DNA of 64,000 nucleotides from Massilia sp. PAMC28688 (GCF_019443445.1 NZ_CP080378.1:2790001-2854000); one strand, 5' to 3'; shown: positions 28,883 through 38,584, counted from the stretch's first letter. Numbers and translations: made by a program. Notes: a model not told the origin generated them from the letters alone.

Positions 28883-29281
28883 TTAACGGCGCATCGAGCG
28901 CGTGAACGGGAATACCTTGGTCAGGCCCAGGATGTCTGTGATCAGCAGCAATACAAAGATGAACACCAGGGTGCCCAGTACGCCATCGCCGCCGGCTGGC
29001 AGACTGTCGAGCTGGTTGGCCACCGAGGCGGCTTCGGCATCGGTCATGGCGGCTACGCGGGCGCTGGCGTCGCCCACGTCAATGCCCAGCTTTTGCAGCT
29101 CGGCCTGCACGTCGGCACGGGCAAAGGCCAGCTGGACCTTGGCGCGGTTTTGCTGGGCAAGGGCGGCATTGGCGACCTGTTCGGTGCCGATCATCGATGC
29201 CTGGACCGATTGCGTAAAGCCGAGGAAAACGATCGAGGTGATCAGGGTGTGGGCGAGAATTTTTTTCATTGTGGCGAACAT
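28883..29281 (-). CDS. PA2779-family small membrane protein
   Basis: A 132-residue protein with an N-terminal hydrophobic segment or signal (residues 10-28) and a C-terminal transmembrane helix (LGTLVFIFVLLLITDILGL) followed by a short basic tail. Between them lies RADVQAELQKLGIDVGDASARVAAMTDAE-type sequence, the conserved part of the PA2779 family, then SLPAGGDG. The ATG at 29281 has an AAGGAG element 7 bases upstream; a second Met four residues in is less well placed. It precedes the C39-like peptidase gene in the same operon. Function unknown. Confidence 0.84.
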   Translation of the reverse strand: MFATMKKILAHTLITSIVFLGFTQSVQASMIGTEQVANAALAQQNRAKVQLAFARADVQAELQKLGIDVGDASARVAAMTDAEAASVANQLDSLPAGGDGVLGTLVFIFVLLLITDILGLTKVFPFTRSMRR

Positions 29282-29424
29282 GTCGTGCTCCTTGGGCAAT
29301 TGGTGATTTTTCCATCTTAACCGGAGAATAATTTGGCGCGCAAGCGAGGCAGCAGTGCGCGCCCATTCCGGCGCAAAAAAGGGCCGGAGTGTCTGAAATC
29401 GGCGAATAAACGGGGTAAATCCGC

Positions 29425-30060
29425 TTACGGCTGGGTTGCCAGCGTCACCAGCACCTTGCGCAGCGACGCCTGCACCGCCAAAAATTCCGCGCGCCGCTTT
29501 GACTTGCTCAACCGGAACAGCATCAAGCCTTCCACCTGCGCCACCATCAGGATGGCGCGCTGCTGGTACTCGGCGTCGCTGATGGCGGGATTGAGGCCGC
29601 GGATCAGCTTGTAGATGGCCTTGTGTTCGCGCGCCAGCATCTTGTCCATGAGGCGCGAGGCAAAGGCGTTGCGCGAGGCGAGCGACCACAGTTCGAAGAA
29701 GATGGCATGCGTGACCGGGTCGGTAATCTCTTCCAGGAACATGTCGCAGGTCGACAGGAAGCGCTCCAGCGGCGAGGCGCTGGTCATGGCGGCCGAAATG
29801 CTGTCCATCTTTTTCTGAAACAGTTCCATCGTATACAGCAGCAGCGCCTCGAGCAGGGCATCCTTGCTCTGGTAATAGTGCTGCACATTCGACAGGCTCA
29901 TGCCCACCTCGGCGGCCACGCGCCGCATCGACAGCCCGGCGTAGCCGTCGGCAGCGAGCAGGGTGCGGCCGGCATGCAGGATGTCGAGCGCGCGCCCCAG
30001 TCCCTTTTCCGTGGTATTCGATGGCTTGTGCTTGAGCGAGCTGGCAAGTGTATCTGGCAT
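29425..30060 (-). CDS. TetR-family regulator
   Basis: A 211-residue TetR-type repressor. The N-terminal HTH spans about residues 22-66 with ILHAGRTLLAADGYAGLSMRRVAAEVGMSLSNVQHYYQSKDALLEALL-type features (quoted motifs: SMRRVAAEVGMS, QHYYQSKDALL). The C-terminal ligand domain is unassigned. It is divergent from the thiolase/dehydrogenase/CoA-transferase operon and faces a promoter with a TAGGTCG-AG-CGACCTA palindrome, so it probably represses that operon in response to an acyl-CoA or related ligand (inference). Confidence 0.88.
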   Translation of the reverse strand: MPDTLASSLKHKPSNTTEKGLGRALDILHAGRTLLAADGYAGLSMRRVAAEVGMSLSNVQHYYQSKDALLEALLLYTMELFQKKMDSISAAMTSASPLERFLSTCDMFLEEITDPVTHAIFFELWSLASRNAFASRLMDKMLAREHKAIYKLIRGLNPAISDAEYQQRAILMVAQVEGLMLFRLSKSKRRAEFLAVQASLRKVLVTLATQP

Positions 30061-30082
30061 GGGCCGAATTATCGCACGGGGC

Positions 30083-30136
30083 TTTAAAAAATAGTACGGC
30101 TGACCTATAATTGGCTGCATTAGGTCGAGCGACCTA
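30083..30136 (+). promoter_or_regulatory. Promoter and candidate TetR operator of the thiolase operon
   Basis: A perfect TATAAT -10 hexamer (30106-30111) is spaced 17 bases from TTTAAA (30083-30088). Right after the expected transcription start lies a 16-base palindrome, TAGGTCG-AG-CGACCTA (30121-30136). The position fits repression by the divergently encoded TetR protein. The binding is inferred. Confidence 0.6.
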
Positions 30137-30156
30137 CTTAATTCAGGAGTCGATGA

Positions 30157-31341
30157 ATGAGCCGCAAAGTGTTTGTATCGGGCGTGGGCATGATCCCTTT
30201 CGCCAAGCCGGGCGCCAGCGCGCCGTATGACCAGATGGGCGCGCAGGCCGCGCGCCAGGCGCTGGCGGACGCGGGCGTTCCCTACGACCAGGTCGAGCAG
30301 GCCTATGCCGGCTATGTGTATGGCGACTCCACCAGCGGCCAGAAGGCGCTGTACCAGGTCGGCATGACGGGTATCCCCATCGTCAACGTCAACAACAACT
30401 GCTCGACCGGCTCGACCGCGCTGTTCCTGGCGCGCCAGGCCGTCGAAAGCGGCGCCGCCGAGTGCGTGCTGGTGCTTGGATTCGAGCAGATGAGTCCTGG
30501 CGCACTGGGCTCGGTGTTCAGCGACCGGCCCAGCCCCTTCGATCCCTTCGACGCCGTGACCGACCGCCTGGTCGGCATGCCCGAGATTCCGCTGGCGCTG
30601 CGCTACTTTGGCGGCGCCGGCCTGGCGCACATGGAAAAATACGGCACCCCGTTCGAGGCGTTTGCGAAGATCCGCGCCAAGGCCAGTCGCCACGCCGTGA
30701 ACAACCCGCTGGCGCTGTTTCGCAAGGAAGTCACGACCCAGGACGTGCTGGACGCGCCCATGATCTGGCCCGGCGTGATGACGCGCCTCATGGCCTGCCC
30801 GCCCACCTGCGGCGCGGCCGCCGCGGTGCTGGTATCGGAAGACTTCGCAAAAAAGCACCAGCTGCGCACCGACGTCTACATCGCCGCGCAAGCCATGACG
30901 ACCGACAGCCCGGCCACCTTCGACTCGGGCGACATGATGCGCCTGGTCGGCTACGACATGAGCCGGGCGGCCGCGCACAAGGTGTACGCGCAGTCCGGGA
31001 TCGGCCCGGAAGAGCTGGACGTGGTGGAGCTGCACGACTGCTTCGCCCACAATGAGCTGATCACCTATGAAGCGCTGGGCCTGTGCCCGGAAGGCGGCGC
31101 CGACAAATTCATCAGCGAAGGCGGCAACACCTACGGCGGCGCGGTGGTGACCAATCCATCGGGCGGCCTGCTGTCCAAGGGCCACCCGCTGGGCGCCACC
31201 GGCCTGGCCCAATGCTACGAACTGACCCACCAGCTGCGTGGCAGCGCCGACGCGCGCCAGGTGGCCGGTGCCCGCGTGGCGCTGCAGCACAACCTTGGCC
31301 TGGGCGGCGCCTGCGTGGTGACCATGTACCGGAGGGCATGA
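30157..31341 (+). CDS. SCP2-type thiolase / lipid-transfer protein
   Basis: A 394-residue thiolase of the sterol-carrier-protein-like (SCP-x) branch, which cleaves or handles 3-ketoacyl-CoA, often for branched or side-chain substrates. The nucleophile Cys is C82 in NNNCSTGS; the active-site His is in GHPLGATG (about residue 343) and a second conserved segment is ELHDCFAHNE. This differs from the classic FadA/AtoB pattern and suggests a non-standard acyl-CoA substrate. GGAG lies 9 bases upstream of the ATG. The stop overlaps the dehydrogenase start (ATGA/TGATG junction), so these are coupled. Confidence 0.88.
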   Translation: MSRKVFVSGVGMIPFAKPGASAPYDQMGAQAARQALADAGVPYDQVEQAYAGYVYGDSTSGQKALYQVGMTGIPIVNVNNNCSTGSTALFLARQAVESGAAECVLVLGFEQMSPGALGSVFSDRPSPFDPFDAVTDRLVGMPEIPLALRYFGGAGLAHMEKYGTPFEAFAKIRAKASRHAVNNPLALFRKEVTTQDVLDAPMIWPGVMTRLMACPPTCGAAAAVLVSEDFAKKHQLRTDVYIAAQAMTTDSPATFDSGDMMRLVGYDMSRAAAHKVYAQSGIGPEELDVVELHDCFAHNELITYEALGLCPEGGADKFISEGGNTYGGAVVTNPSGGLLSKGHPLGATGLAQCYELTHQLRGSADARQVAGARVALQHNLGLGGACVVTMYRRA

Positions 31342-32489
31342 TGAACGTGATCGGCAAATCGGCGTGGATGACGCCGGAACTGGACGGCTTTCGCGATGCC
31401 GTGCGCCGTTTTGTGGCGAGCGAAGTCGCGCCGCACCAGGAGCGCTGGCGCCAGCAGCAGCACGTTGACCGCGAGCTGTGGCACAAGGGCGGCGAGATGG
31501 GGATCCTGTGCGCGGACATCCCCGACCAATACGGTGGCTCGGGCGGCACCTTTGCCCACCAGGCGATCGTGTTCGAGGAGCTTGGCTATGTGGGCGACAT
31601 GGCCTTCGGCATCCACGTGCATGCCATCGTGGCGCACTACATCCTCAACCAGGGCACGGAGGCGCAAAAGCAGAAGTACCTGCCGCGGCTCTCCAGCGGC
31701 GAGATGATTGCAGCCATTGCCATGTCCGAGCCCGGTGCCGGGTCGGACCTCAAGGGCATTCGCACCACGGCGGTGGCAGGGCCTGAAGGCTACCGTGTGA
31801 ATGGTTCCAAGACCTTTATCTCGAACGGCTACATGGCCGACCTGATCGCGGTGGTGGTCAAGACCGATCCGGACGCGGGCGCCAAGGGCGTGTCCATCCT
31901 GCTGCTTGAAACGAAGGAGAACCCGGGTTTTCGCGTCGGCCGCATTTTGGAGAAAGTGGGGCAGAAGGGGCAGGACACGTGCGAACTGTTTTTCGATGAC
32001 GCCCACGTCCCGCTGGAGAATGTGCTGGGCGGCATCGAGGGCAAGGGCTTTGCCCAGCTCATGACCGAGCTGCCCTACGAGCGCACCATCCTGGGTGTGG
32101 CAGGCGTGGCCGCCATTGAACGCGCGCTGGCGCTGACGGTGGAATACACGCGCGAACGCAAGGCGTTCGGCCAGGCGCTGATCGACATGCAAAATACCCG
32201 CTTTGTGCTGGCCGAGGTCAAGACCGAAGCCACGGTGGCGCGCATTTTCATCGACCGCTGCGTCGAAGACACCATCGCCGGCACCATGGACACCGTGCGT
32301 GCCTCGATGGCCAAGTACTGGATCTCGGACCTGCAGTGCAAGACCATTGACCAGTGCGTGCAGCTGTTCGGCGGCTATGGCTACATGCTCGAGTATCCGA
32401 TAGCCCAGATGTACGTGGACGCCCGGGTGCAGCGCATTTACGGCGGCGCCAATGAAATCATGAAAGAAATCGTCGCCCGCTCACTATAA
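31341..32489 (+). CDS. Acyl-CoA dehydrogenase
   Basis: A 382-residue FAD-dependent acyl-CoA dehydrogenase that introduces the alpha-beta double bond. It shows [16 protein letters not shown] (FAD and substrate binding), [16 protein letters not shown] and the C-terminal [13 protein letters not shown] and [13 protein letters not shown] segments. The Glu of MCAD-type enzymes at the IYEGT position is Gly here; a Glu in ELPYERTIL (about residue 247) is at the alternative base position used by LCAD/IVD-type enzymes. Of two adjacent ATG codons (31338, 31341), the second fits the GGAGG element better. Second gene of the operon. Confidence 0.92.
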   Translation: MNVIGKSAWMTPELDGFRDAVRRFVASEVAPHQERWRQQQHVDRELWHKGGEMGILCADIPDQYGGSGGTFAHQAIVFEELGYVGDMAFGIHVHAIVAHYILNQGTEAQKQKYLPRLSSGEMIAAIAMSEPGAGSDLKGIRTTAVAGPEGYRVNGSKTFISNGYMADLIAVVVKTDPDAGAKGVSILLLETKENPGFRVGRILEKVGQKGQDTCELFFDDAHVPLENVLGGIEGKGFAQLMTELPYERTILGVAGVAAIERALALTVEYTRERKAFGQALIDMQNTRFVLAEVKTEATVARIFIDRCVEDTIAGTMDTVRASMAKYWISDLQCKTIDQCVQLFGGYGYMLEYPIAQMYVDARVQRIYGGANEIMKEIVARSL

Positions 32490-32499
32490 AGGAAGCGCC

Positions 32500-33651
<1,152 letters not shown>

Positions 33652-33701
33652 CGCCAGGTGGAGTAGTATGCCAATCATGCACATACATGGCTGGAGGGCA
33701 C

Positions 33702-34037
33702 ATGATCAACCCGTTCATCAATACCGATGCGGCGCCGGATGAACTGCCGGCCGAAGACTTTTCCATCCCGGGTCGCGACCTGCTGATCGTGGCCCAGTTT
33801 CTGGCGCCCACCGATGCCCATCTGGCGCGCGGCTTCCTGGTCGCTTCCGGCATTCCGGCGGTCGTGGCAGACGCCAATCACGCTCAGGCTTACGAATTGA
33901 TTGCGCCGGCCATGGGCGGCGTGCGGGTTCTGGCACCGGAAGAATACATCGAGGAAGCCAGGCGCTTGCTCGCCTCGCGCGAGCAGGGCGACTTCGCGCT
34001 CGACGACGACCAGGACGTGGGTCCCTCGCAGGAATGA
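33702..34037 (+). CDS. DUF2007-type small protein
   Basis: A 111-residue protein with the DUF2007 pattern: LLIVAQFLAPTDAHLARGFL, ASGIPAVVADANHAQAYELI, then GGVRVLAPEEYIEEARRLLA. Such domains are described as putative signal-transducing or PII-like folds but have no proven function. The C-terminal tail is acidic. ATG 33702 follows GGAGGG by 4 bases. It trails the CoA-transferase gene by 50 bases and may be read through from that operon, or have its own promoter. Confidence 0.82.
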   Translation: MINPFINTDAAPDELPAEDFSIPGRDLLIVAQFLAPTDAHLARGFLVASGIPAVVADANHAQAYELIAPAMGGVRVLAPEEYIEEARRLLASREQGDFALDDDQDVGPSQE

Positions 34038-34060
34038 AAAAAGGCCCGCGAGGGCCTTTC
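34037..34060. terminator. Bidirectional terminator
   Basis: A 7-bp stem AAGGCCC/GGGCCTT with a GCGA loop lies just after the DUF2007 stop. On the minus strand it is followed by six T residues, making it the stronger terminator for the convergent exported-protein gene; on the plus strand only three T residues follow. Confidence 0.75.
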
Positions 34061-34076
34061 GTCTGTTTGGCCAGCC

Positions 34077-34451
34077 TTACCTGGTCACGGCCGGGGCAGG
34101 GGCGTCCGGCGCCGGTGCCGCAGGCGCCGCCATGCTCATCTCTTTTTGCACCAGCTGCTCAAGGGCGGTGTCGGAATTTTTGGCCTGGCAGCTTGCGGTG
34201 GCGCCGGTGCCGCCTTGCTGCGTCAGGACATTGGCAGCCACGCCGCAGGCCTTGGCTGCAATGCCAACGGGCACCTGGATCGCTGCCGGCACTTTTGCCG
34301 CATCGACGCTGAGGTTTTTGGCGACGCTGGCGGACACGCCGCTCAGGTCCACGGTGATCATGCCGGACTGCTGCTGCGCTGAAGCGAATGGGGCAGCGCA
34401 GAAGGCAACAGCCGTTGCTACGGAAGCCATTACGAATTTTGCTTGAGTCAT
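34077..34451 (-). CDS. Small exported protein of unknown function
   Basis: A 124-residue protein with a clear signal peptide (residues 1-25, ATAVAFCAAPFASAQQQ). The mature part starts SGMITVDLSGVSASVAKNLSVD and has two Cys (KACGVAANV and TASCQAKNS) that could pair. The C-terminus is Ala/Pro rich (APAAPAPDAPAPAV). No known motif. ATG 34451 is supported by the signal peptide; reading upstream adds non-signal sequence. A TTGACG -35-like element lies at 34548-34553 on the minus strand. Likely periplasmic or envelope-associated. Confidence 0.72.
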   Translation of the reverse strand: MTQAKFVMASVATAVAFCAAPFASAQQQSGMITVDLSGVSASVAKNLSVDAAKVPAAIQVPVGIAAKACGVAANVLTQQGGTGATASCQAKNSDTALEQLVQKEMSMAAPAAPAPDAPAPAVTR

Positions 34452-34625
34452 GTAGATCCCTTCTTTCAAGTTGACAGAATCATTGGCCGTGCAGAGTTTG
34501 GGCGCGGCGCAATGAAGCGAGGTCGCAGTATCTGCCAACTTTTGCGGCGTCAATACACAATGTTACATTGGCTTACAAGCTTCCAGCGGGAACTTTTTCC
34601 CTTATTAAACAAGGATTTGCACTGA

Positions 34626-35303
34626 TTAACGCTCTGTATAGTCCCGCTCGCGTCGCTCTTTCCACTGGCCGGCGCCAAGTAGAATGATCTGCAGCTGGCG
34701 CACGAAGTTTTGCGTCATTTCCCGCTCCAGCACGGGCTGGTCGGGCGGCAGGTCCAGGATATCGGTGGCTGCGGCCAGCATGGTCATCACGATCAGGCCG
34801 CACACCATTTGCAGGCGCGGCGTGGGCAATTCCTGATACAGACCCAGTGCCCGGAAATCCTGCGCCATCTCATTGGTAAAGTGCGTGACATCGTTGCGAA
34901 TGGCCAGGCGCAGCACCCGGCTGCCGCCAGAGCGTTCGCTGGCCACGAACAGAAACAGCAGCCGATTGGCCTTGACGTAATTCTGGTAGACCTGTACCGA
35001 GCGGCGCAGGATGTCGCCCCGTGCCAGCTCCACCTGGCGCGCTTCGCGCAGCAGCCGCCGCAGCGTCACGCCCATTTCTTCCACCAGTTCCAGCCCCAGC
35101 TGATCGGCATTGTCGAAGTGCCGATAAAAGGCATTGGGCACCATGCCGGCTTCGCGCGCGATCTCGCGCAGCGAAATGCTGGTGAAACTGCGCCCTTCGC
35201 CCACCAGCTTGAGAGCCGCCTGCAGCAGTGCCCGATGGGTCACGGCCTTGCGCTCGCTGCGGCTGGGAAGATCGGTGCGATGGGTCAGGTCCGGGTCGGG
35301 CAT
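34626..35303 (-). CDS. TetR-family regulator, DesT/FabR-like
   Basis: A 225-residue TetR-type regulator. The HTH (about residues 20-68) contains SFTSISLREIAREAGMVPNAF followed by YRHFDNADQLGLELVEEM. The sequence and its position, divergent from an oxidoreductase-desaturase pair, match the DesT (Pseudomonas) and FabR (E. coli) group, which sense the saturated/unsaturated acyl-CoA or acyl-ACP ratio. It should control the desaturase operon at the palindrome 35392-35407. A weaker look-alike site (35313-35328) in its own leader suggests autoregulation. Confidence 0.88.
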   Translation of the reverse strand: MPDPDLTHRTDLPSRSERKAVTHRALLQAALKLVGEGRSFTSISLREIAREAGMVPNAFYRHFDNADQLGLELVEEMGVTLRRLLREARQVELARGDILRRSVQVYQNYVKANRLLFLFVASERSGGSRVLRLAIRNDVTHFTNEMAQDFRALGLYQELPTPRLQMVCGLIVMTMLAAATDILDLPPDQPVLEREMTQNFVRQLQIILLGAGQWKERRERDYTER

Positions 35304-35312
35304 GGTGGGATC

Positions 35313-35328
35313 AGTGTACGAGTGTTAC
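35313..35328 (-). promoter_or_regulatory. Possible second operator in the tetR leader
   Basis: AGTGTACG-AGTGTTAC shares the AGTGTAC half with the strong operator at 35392-35407 but is an imperfect dyad. It lies just upstream of the desT-like start codon. Autoregulation is only a possibility. Confidence 0.3.
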
Positions 35329-35381
35329 CGCATTTTACATGGGGCGAGGCGGAGGGAAGCTTCTAATATCGGGGGCGGTCA

Positions 35382-35410
35382 TTGACTTTGAGTGTACACG
35401 TGTACACAAT
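35382..35410 (+). promoter_or_regulatory. Desaturase operon promoter with embedded operator
   Basis: TTGACT (35382-35387) and CACAAT (35405-35410) are spaced by 17 bases. The perfect palindrome GTGTACACGTGTACAC (35392-35407) fills the spacer and touches the -10, an arrangement that would let a bound TetR protein block RNA polymerase. Confidence 0.65.
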
Positions 35411-35440
35411 AACGGCTGTTGAAACTAAGCAAGGCCCCGC

Positions 35441-36532
35441 ATGTCCACGATTCGCACTGCCATCACCGGCCTGGCCGACATGTTCGCCTATCCGCTGCGT
35501 CATTCGCACTACCTGGAGCTGGTCAACCCGCTGTGGACGCGCCACGTCCTGATGGCGCGCGTGGTCAATCTGTGGGACGAGACGTCCGATACCCGCACGC
35601 TGATGCTGCGTCCCGGGCGCGGGTGGCGCAATCACCGCGCCGGGCAATTCGTGCGCATCGGCGTGCCGATCGACGGCAAGCGCCACACGCGCACCTATTC
35701 CATTTCGTCGGTCCCGGCAAGCGAGGATGGCTGCATCTGCATCACCGTGAAAACCGTGGAAGGCGGCCGCGTATCGGGCCACCTCGCGCGCCACGTCAAG
35801 GTGGGCGACTACCTGCCGCTGGGCGAGCCCCAGGGCGAATTCGTGATCCCGGAGGCCGTGCCCGTGCACCCCCTGTTCATCACCGGTGGCAGCGGCATTA
35901 CCCCCGTCATGAGCATGCTGCGCAGTTACGTGGCGGAATACGAAGTGATACCGGACCTGGTGCACATGCATTACGCGCCACACGCGCTGGATGTCATCTT
36001 TGGCGCCGAACTGGCGCAGCTGCAGGCGTCGCAGCGCCACTACCAGCTGCACAAGTACTATACGCGCGCCAATCCGGATGCGGCCAGCGTCCATTTCAGC
36101 GCCGCCCAGCTCGAAGCGGCATGTCCGGACTGGCGCGAGCGCGAAGTGTGGGCCTGCGGCCCGGCCGCGCTGCTCGACGCCGTGGAGCAGCACTGGGAGC
36201 AAGCGGGCCTGGCGCGCCAGCTGCATACGGAGCGCTTCCACGCGCGCGAAGTGGCGCTGCCGGCCGAAGGCATCAAGGAAGGCAAGGTGTTCTTCGCCGT
36301 CAGCGACGTGCAGGCCGCATCCGACGGCTGCACCAACCTGCTGCGCGTGGCCGAGGACGCGGGCCTGAATCCCGCGCACGGCTGCCGCATGGGCATCTGC
36401 CACGGCTGCAATACCAAACTTGTCAGCGGCTGCGTGCGCGATTCGCGCACCGGCCGTCTTATCAGCGAGGCAGGGGAGACGGTGCAGGTCTGCGTCTGCA
36501 CCGCCGTGGGCGACGCCGCCCTTGCGCTCTAA
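35441..36532 (+). CDS. Ferredoxin-NADP reductase-type oxidoreductase (DesC-like)
   Basis: A 363-residue electron-transfer protein with three domains: FAD binding (RTYSISSVP), NAD(P) binding (FITGGSGITPVMSML, then a VWACGPAALL segment) and a C-terminal plant-type [2Fe-2S] domain with Cys at about 315, 320, 323 (GCRMGICHGC) and 354 (VCVC). This arrangement matches DesC, which feeds electrons to the desaturase encoded next. The gap to the desaturase is 17 bases. Acts in the cytoplasm at the membrane. Confidence 0.92.
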   Translation: MSTIRTAITGLADMFAYPLRHSHYLELVNPLWTRHVLMARVVNLWDETSDTRTLMLRPGRGWRNHRAGQFVRIGVPIDGKRHTRTYSISSVPASEDGCICITVKTVEGGRVSGHLARHVKVGDYLPLGEPQGEFVIPEAVPVHPLFITGGSGITPVMSMLRSYVAEYEVIPDLVHMHYAPHALDVIFGAELAQLQASQRHYQLHKYYTRANPDAASVHFSAAQLEAACPDWREREVWACGPAALLDAVEQHWEQAGLARQLHTERFHAREVALPAEGIKEGKVFFAVSDVQAASDGCTNLLRVAEDAGLNPAHGCRMGICHGCNTKLVSGCVRDSRTGRLISEAGETVQVCVCTAVGDAALAL

Positions 36533-36549
36533 CGATTTCAGGAAACGAT

Positions 36550-37707
36550 ATGCCGATACCCGCTCATATGACGCTCGACGACATCAACGCCTTTGGCCGC
36601 GATGTGGAAGCGATCCGCAACGAAGTGATGGACTCGCGCGGCGAGCGCGATGCCCGCTACATCTACCGCCTGATCAAGGTTCAGCGCAGCATGTCGCTGG
36701 CCTCGCGCCTCATCATCTACGCCAGCCTGGCCTTTCTGCCACAGTGGGGGCACGCCTTGGCCGGCTGGGCGTTCTTCTGGCCCGTCATTGCGCTTGGCAC
36801 GCTCATGCTCGGCATCGCCAAGATCCTGGAAAACATGGAAATTGGCCACAACATCTCGCACGCGCAGTGGGACTGGCTGCACGACCCGGCGGTGCAGTCG
36901 GGAAGCTGGGAGTGGGACCACGTATGCCCCTCGGACCAGTGGAAGCACTCGCACAACGTCAAGCACCACACCTGGACCAACGTGTTTGGCAAGGATGCGG
37001 ACGTTGCCGGCTATGGCTTGCTGCGGCTGTTTTCCAACCAGCGCTGGAAGCCGTTCAATCTCGGCAATCCGTTGTGGGCGCTGCTGCTGGCGATCTTCTT
37101 CGAGTGGGGTATTGCCATCCAGGAGCTGGAGCTGGGACGCATTGCCTCGGGCCGCGCGACCTGGAAAAGCATCCGGCCGATGTGGCTGAAAACGCGCGAA
37201 AAGATCCTGCGCCAGGTGCTGAAAGATTACATCCTGTTCCCGCTGCTGGCAGGTCCCTTCTTCCTGATCGTGCTGGGCGCGAACGTGGTGGCCAACATCA
37301 TCCGCAACCTGTGGACCTACCTGATCATCTTCTGCGGCCACTTCCCGATGGATGTTCACGTGTTCACGCGCGATGAAGTGGAAAATGAAACGCGTGCGCA
37401 CTGGTATGTGCGCCAGCTGCTCGGCTCCTGCAATATCAATGGCGGCAAGCTGTTTCACATCATGAGCGGCAACCTGTCGCACCAGATCGAGCACCACCTG
37501 TTTCCGGATATGCCGAGCAACCGCTATCCGGAAGTGGCGCCGCGGATTCGCGCCCTGTGCGCCAGGTACAGGCTGCCGTACAACACCGGCTCGCTCACGC
37601 GCCAGTTCGGCACGACGGTGCTGCGCATATTGCGCATGAGCTTTCCCGGCTACAGCCCGATGCTGGATGGACCGCCACCGCCACGGCGGGCGCGGGCAGC
37701 GGCATAG
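36550..37707 (+). CDS. Membrane fatty acid desaturase (DesB-like)
   Basis: A 385-residue di-iron acyl-CoA/lipid desaturase. The three His boxes are GHNISH (about 99-104), HSHNVKHHTW (about 133-142) and HQIEHHLFP (about 311-319). Hydrophobic helices flank the first box and span about 62-95 and 225-275. The ATG at 36550 follows a GGAAACG element and gives the expected N-terminus. Together with the upstream reductase and divergent TetR gene it forms a DesT-desCB-like circuit that inserts double bonds into existing acyl chains (established for Pseudomonas; inferred here). The C-terminal tail is Pro/Arg rich. Confidence 0.93.
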   Translation: MPIPAHMTLDDINAFGRDVEAIRNEVMDSRGERDARYIYRLIKVQRSMSLASRLIIYASLAFLPQWGHALAGWAFFWPVIALGTLMLGIAKILENMEIGHNISHAQWDWLHDPAVQSGSWEWDHVCPSDQWKHSHNVKHHTWTNVFGKDADVAGYGLLRLFSNQRWKPFNLGNPLWALLLAIFFEWGIAIQELELGRIASGRATWKSIRPMWLKTREKILRQVLKDYILFPLLAGPFFLIVLGANVVANIIRNLWTYLIIFCGHFPMDVHVFTRDEVENETRAHWYVRQLLGSCNINGGKLFHIMSGNLSHQIEHHLFPDMPSNRYPEVAPRIRALCARYRLPYNTGSLTRQFGTTVLRILRMSFPGYSPMLDGPPPPRRARAAA

Positions 37708-37726
37708 CGACGCCAAGGCGAACGGT

Positions 37727-38311
37727 TCAAGGCCGCTGTTTGCGCGTGAGGATCTGGCTGATGGTTTCCTGCTCCACCGGGAAGCGCCTGCTAAATTGCG
37801 CCGCGTCGCCAGAGGTCCACTCGCACACTTCCCCGGCTTCCTGGGTCCCCGGCGAATAGCAGGCCCTGGTCTCACGCCCGCGCCATGAATGGGGGCCATC
37901 GCCAACCGTGAAGCGCGTGAGCGAAGGCAGTTCCTGGCAGCTGCTTCCGAAAATCACATCAGAAAACAGCTTTTCGCCATTGCGCGTGACGGTGAGGTAG
38001 ACATGCGGGGATGCCCCGCATATCGCATTGGACTGCGCTCCCCGTTCGGTCGTGACCAGGTAGGTGACGTTTCCCAGGACGCAGGACGACTTCAGGCCAC
38101 GCGGATCGTGAAAGCCCGCCTTGGCGAGGATTGCCTCGCGCCGGACCCGATGCTTCGGATCAGTGGCGACGCTATCGTGCAGGCCGCGAATTTCCACGTC
38201 AAGCAGTCCGGCTTCAGGCACGCAGGCTATCCTGACCAGCTCCTTGGTTGTGTCAGCGTGTGCTGCGGGGGACATGCCAATGACGATGGCGAATGCAAAC
38301 AAGGCCTTCAC
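37727..38311 (-). CDS. Exported protein of unknown function
   Basis: A 194-residue protein with a signal peptide (KALFAFAIVIGMSPAAHAD, cleavage after AHA). The mature chain contains six Cys (RIACVPE, SSCVLGN, AICGASP, SSCQELP, RACYSPG, VCEWTS), consistent with three disulphides in the periplasm. No known domain is recognised. The start is a GTG with a GGAGAAAGC element; it agrees with the signal peptide. It is convergent with the desaturase gene, 19 bases away. Confidence 0.72.
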   Translation of the reverse strand: MKALFAFAIVIGMSPAAHADTTKELVRIACVPEAGLLDVEIRGLHDSVATDPKHRVRREAILAKAGFHDPRGLKSSCVLGNVTYLVTTERGAQSNAICGASPHVYLTVTRNGEKLFSDVIFGSSCQELPSLTRFTVGDGPHSWRGRETRACYSPGTQEAGEVCEWTSGDAAQFSRRFPVEQETISQILTRKQRP

Positions 38312-38429
38312 GCTTTCTCCGGAAAATGAATGGTGGAAGGAGCATAGCAGGCAATCTCGCCCCGGAATATCTCGCATTATCACAGTGGCATCGCCACGAG
38401 CACGCACAGTCGCCGCGAAAGTACAAAGC

Positions 38430-38463
38430 AAAAAGCCGCTGACTCTTGCGAATCAGCGGCTTT
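38430..38463 (-). terminator. Terminator downstream of tRNA-Met
   Basis: An 11-bp stem (AAAGCCGCTGA/TCAGCGGCTTT) with a 10-base loop is followed, on the minus strand, by a T-run. It terminates the miaA/tRNA-Met transcript. Confidence 0.8.
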
Positions 38464-38470
38464 GCATTCT

Positions 38471-38547
38471 TGGTGGTGATAGGTGGACTTGAACCACCGA
38501 CCCCAGCATTATGAATGCTGTGCTCTAACCAACTGAGCTATATCACC
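38471..38547 (-). tRNA. tRNA-Met (CAT anticodon, elongator)
   Basis: On the minus strand the 77-base gene starts GGTGATA and ends TATCACC-A with an encoded CCA. It has a D-arm (AGCTCAGTTGGTTAGAGC), an anticodon arm CAGCATTCATAATGCTG with CAT, and a T-arm GGTGG-TTCAAGT-CCACC. The acceptor stem begins with a G-C pair, unlike initiator tRNA, so this is the elongator form. It lies 37 bases downstream of miaA. Confidence 0.95.
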
Positions 38548-38584
38548 GAACAGACCAAGATTATAGGCACTTCAAAAACACGTG

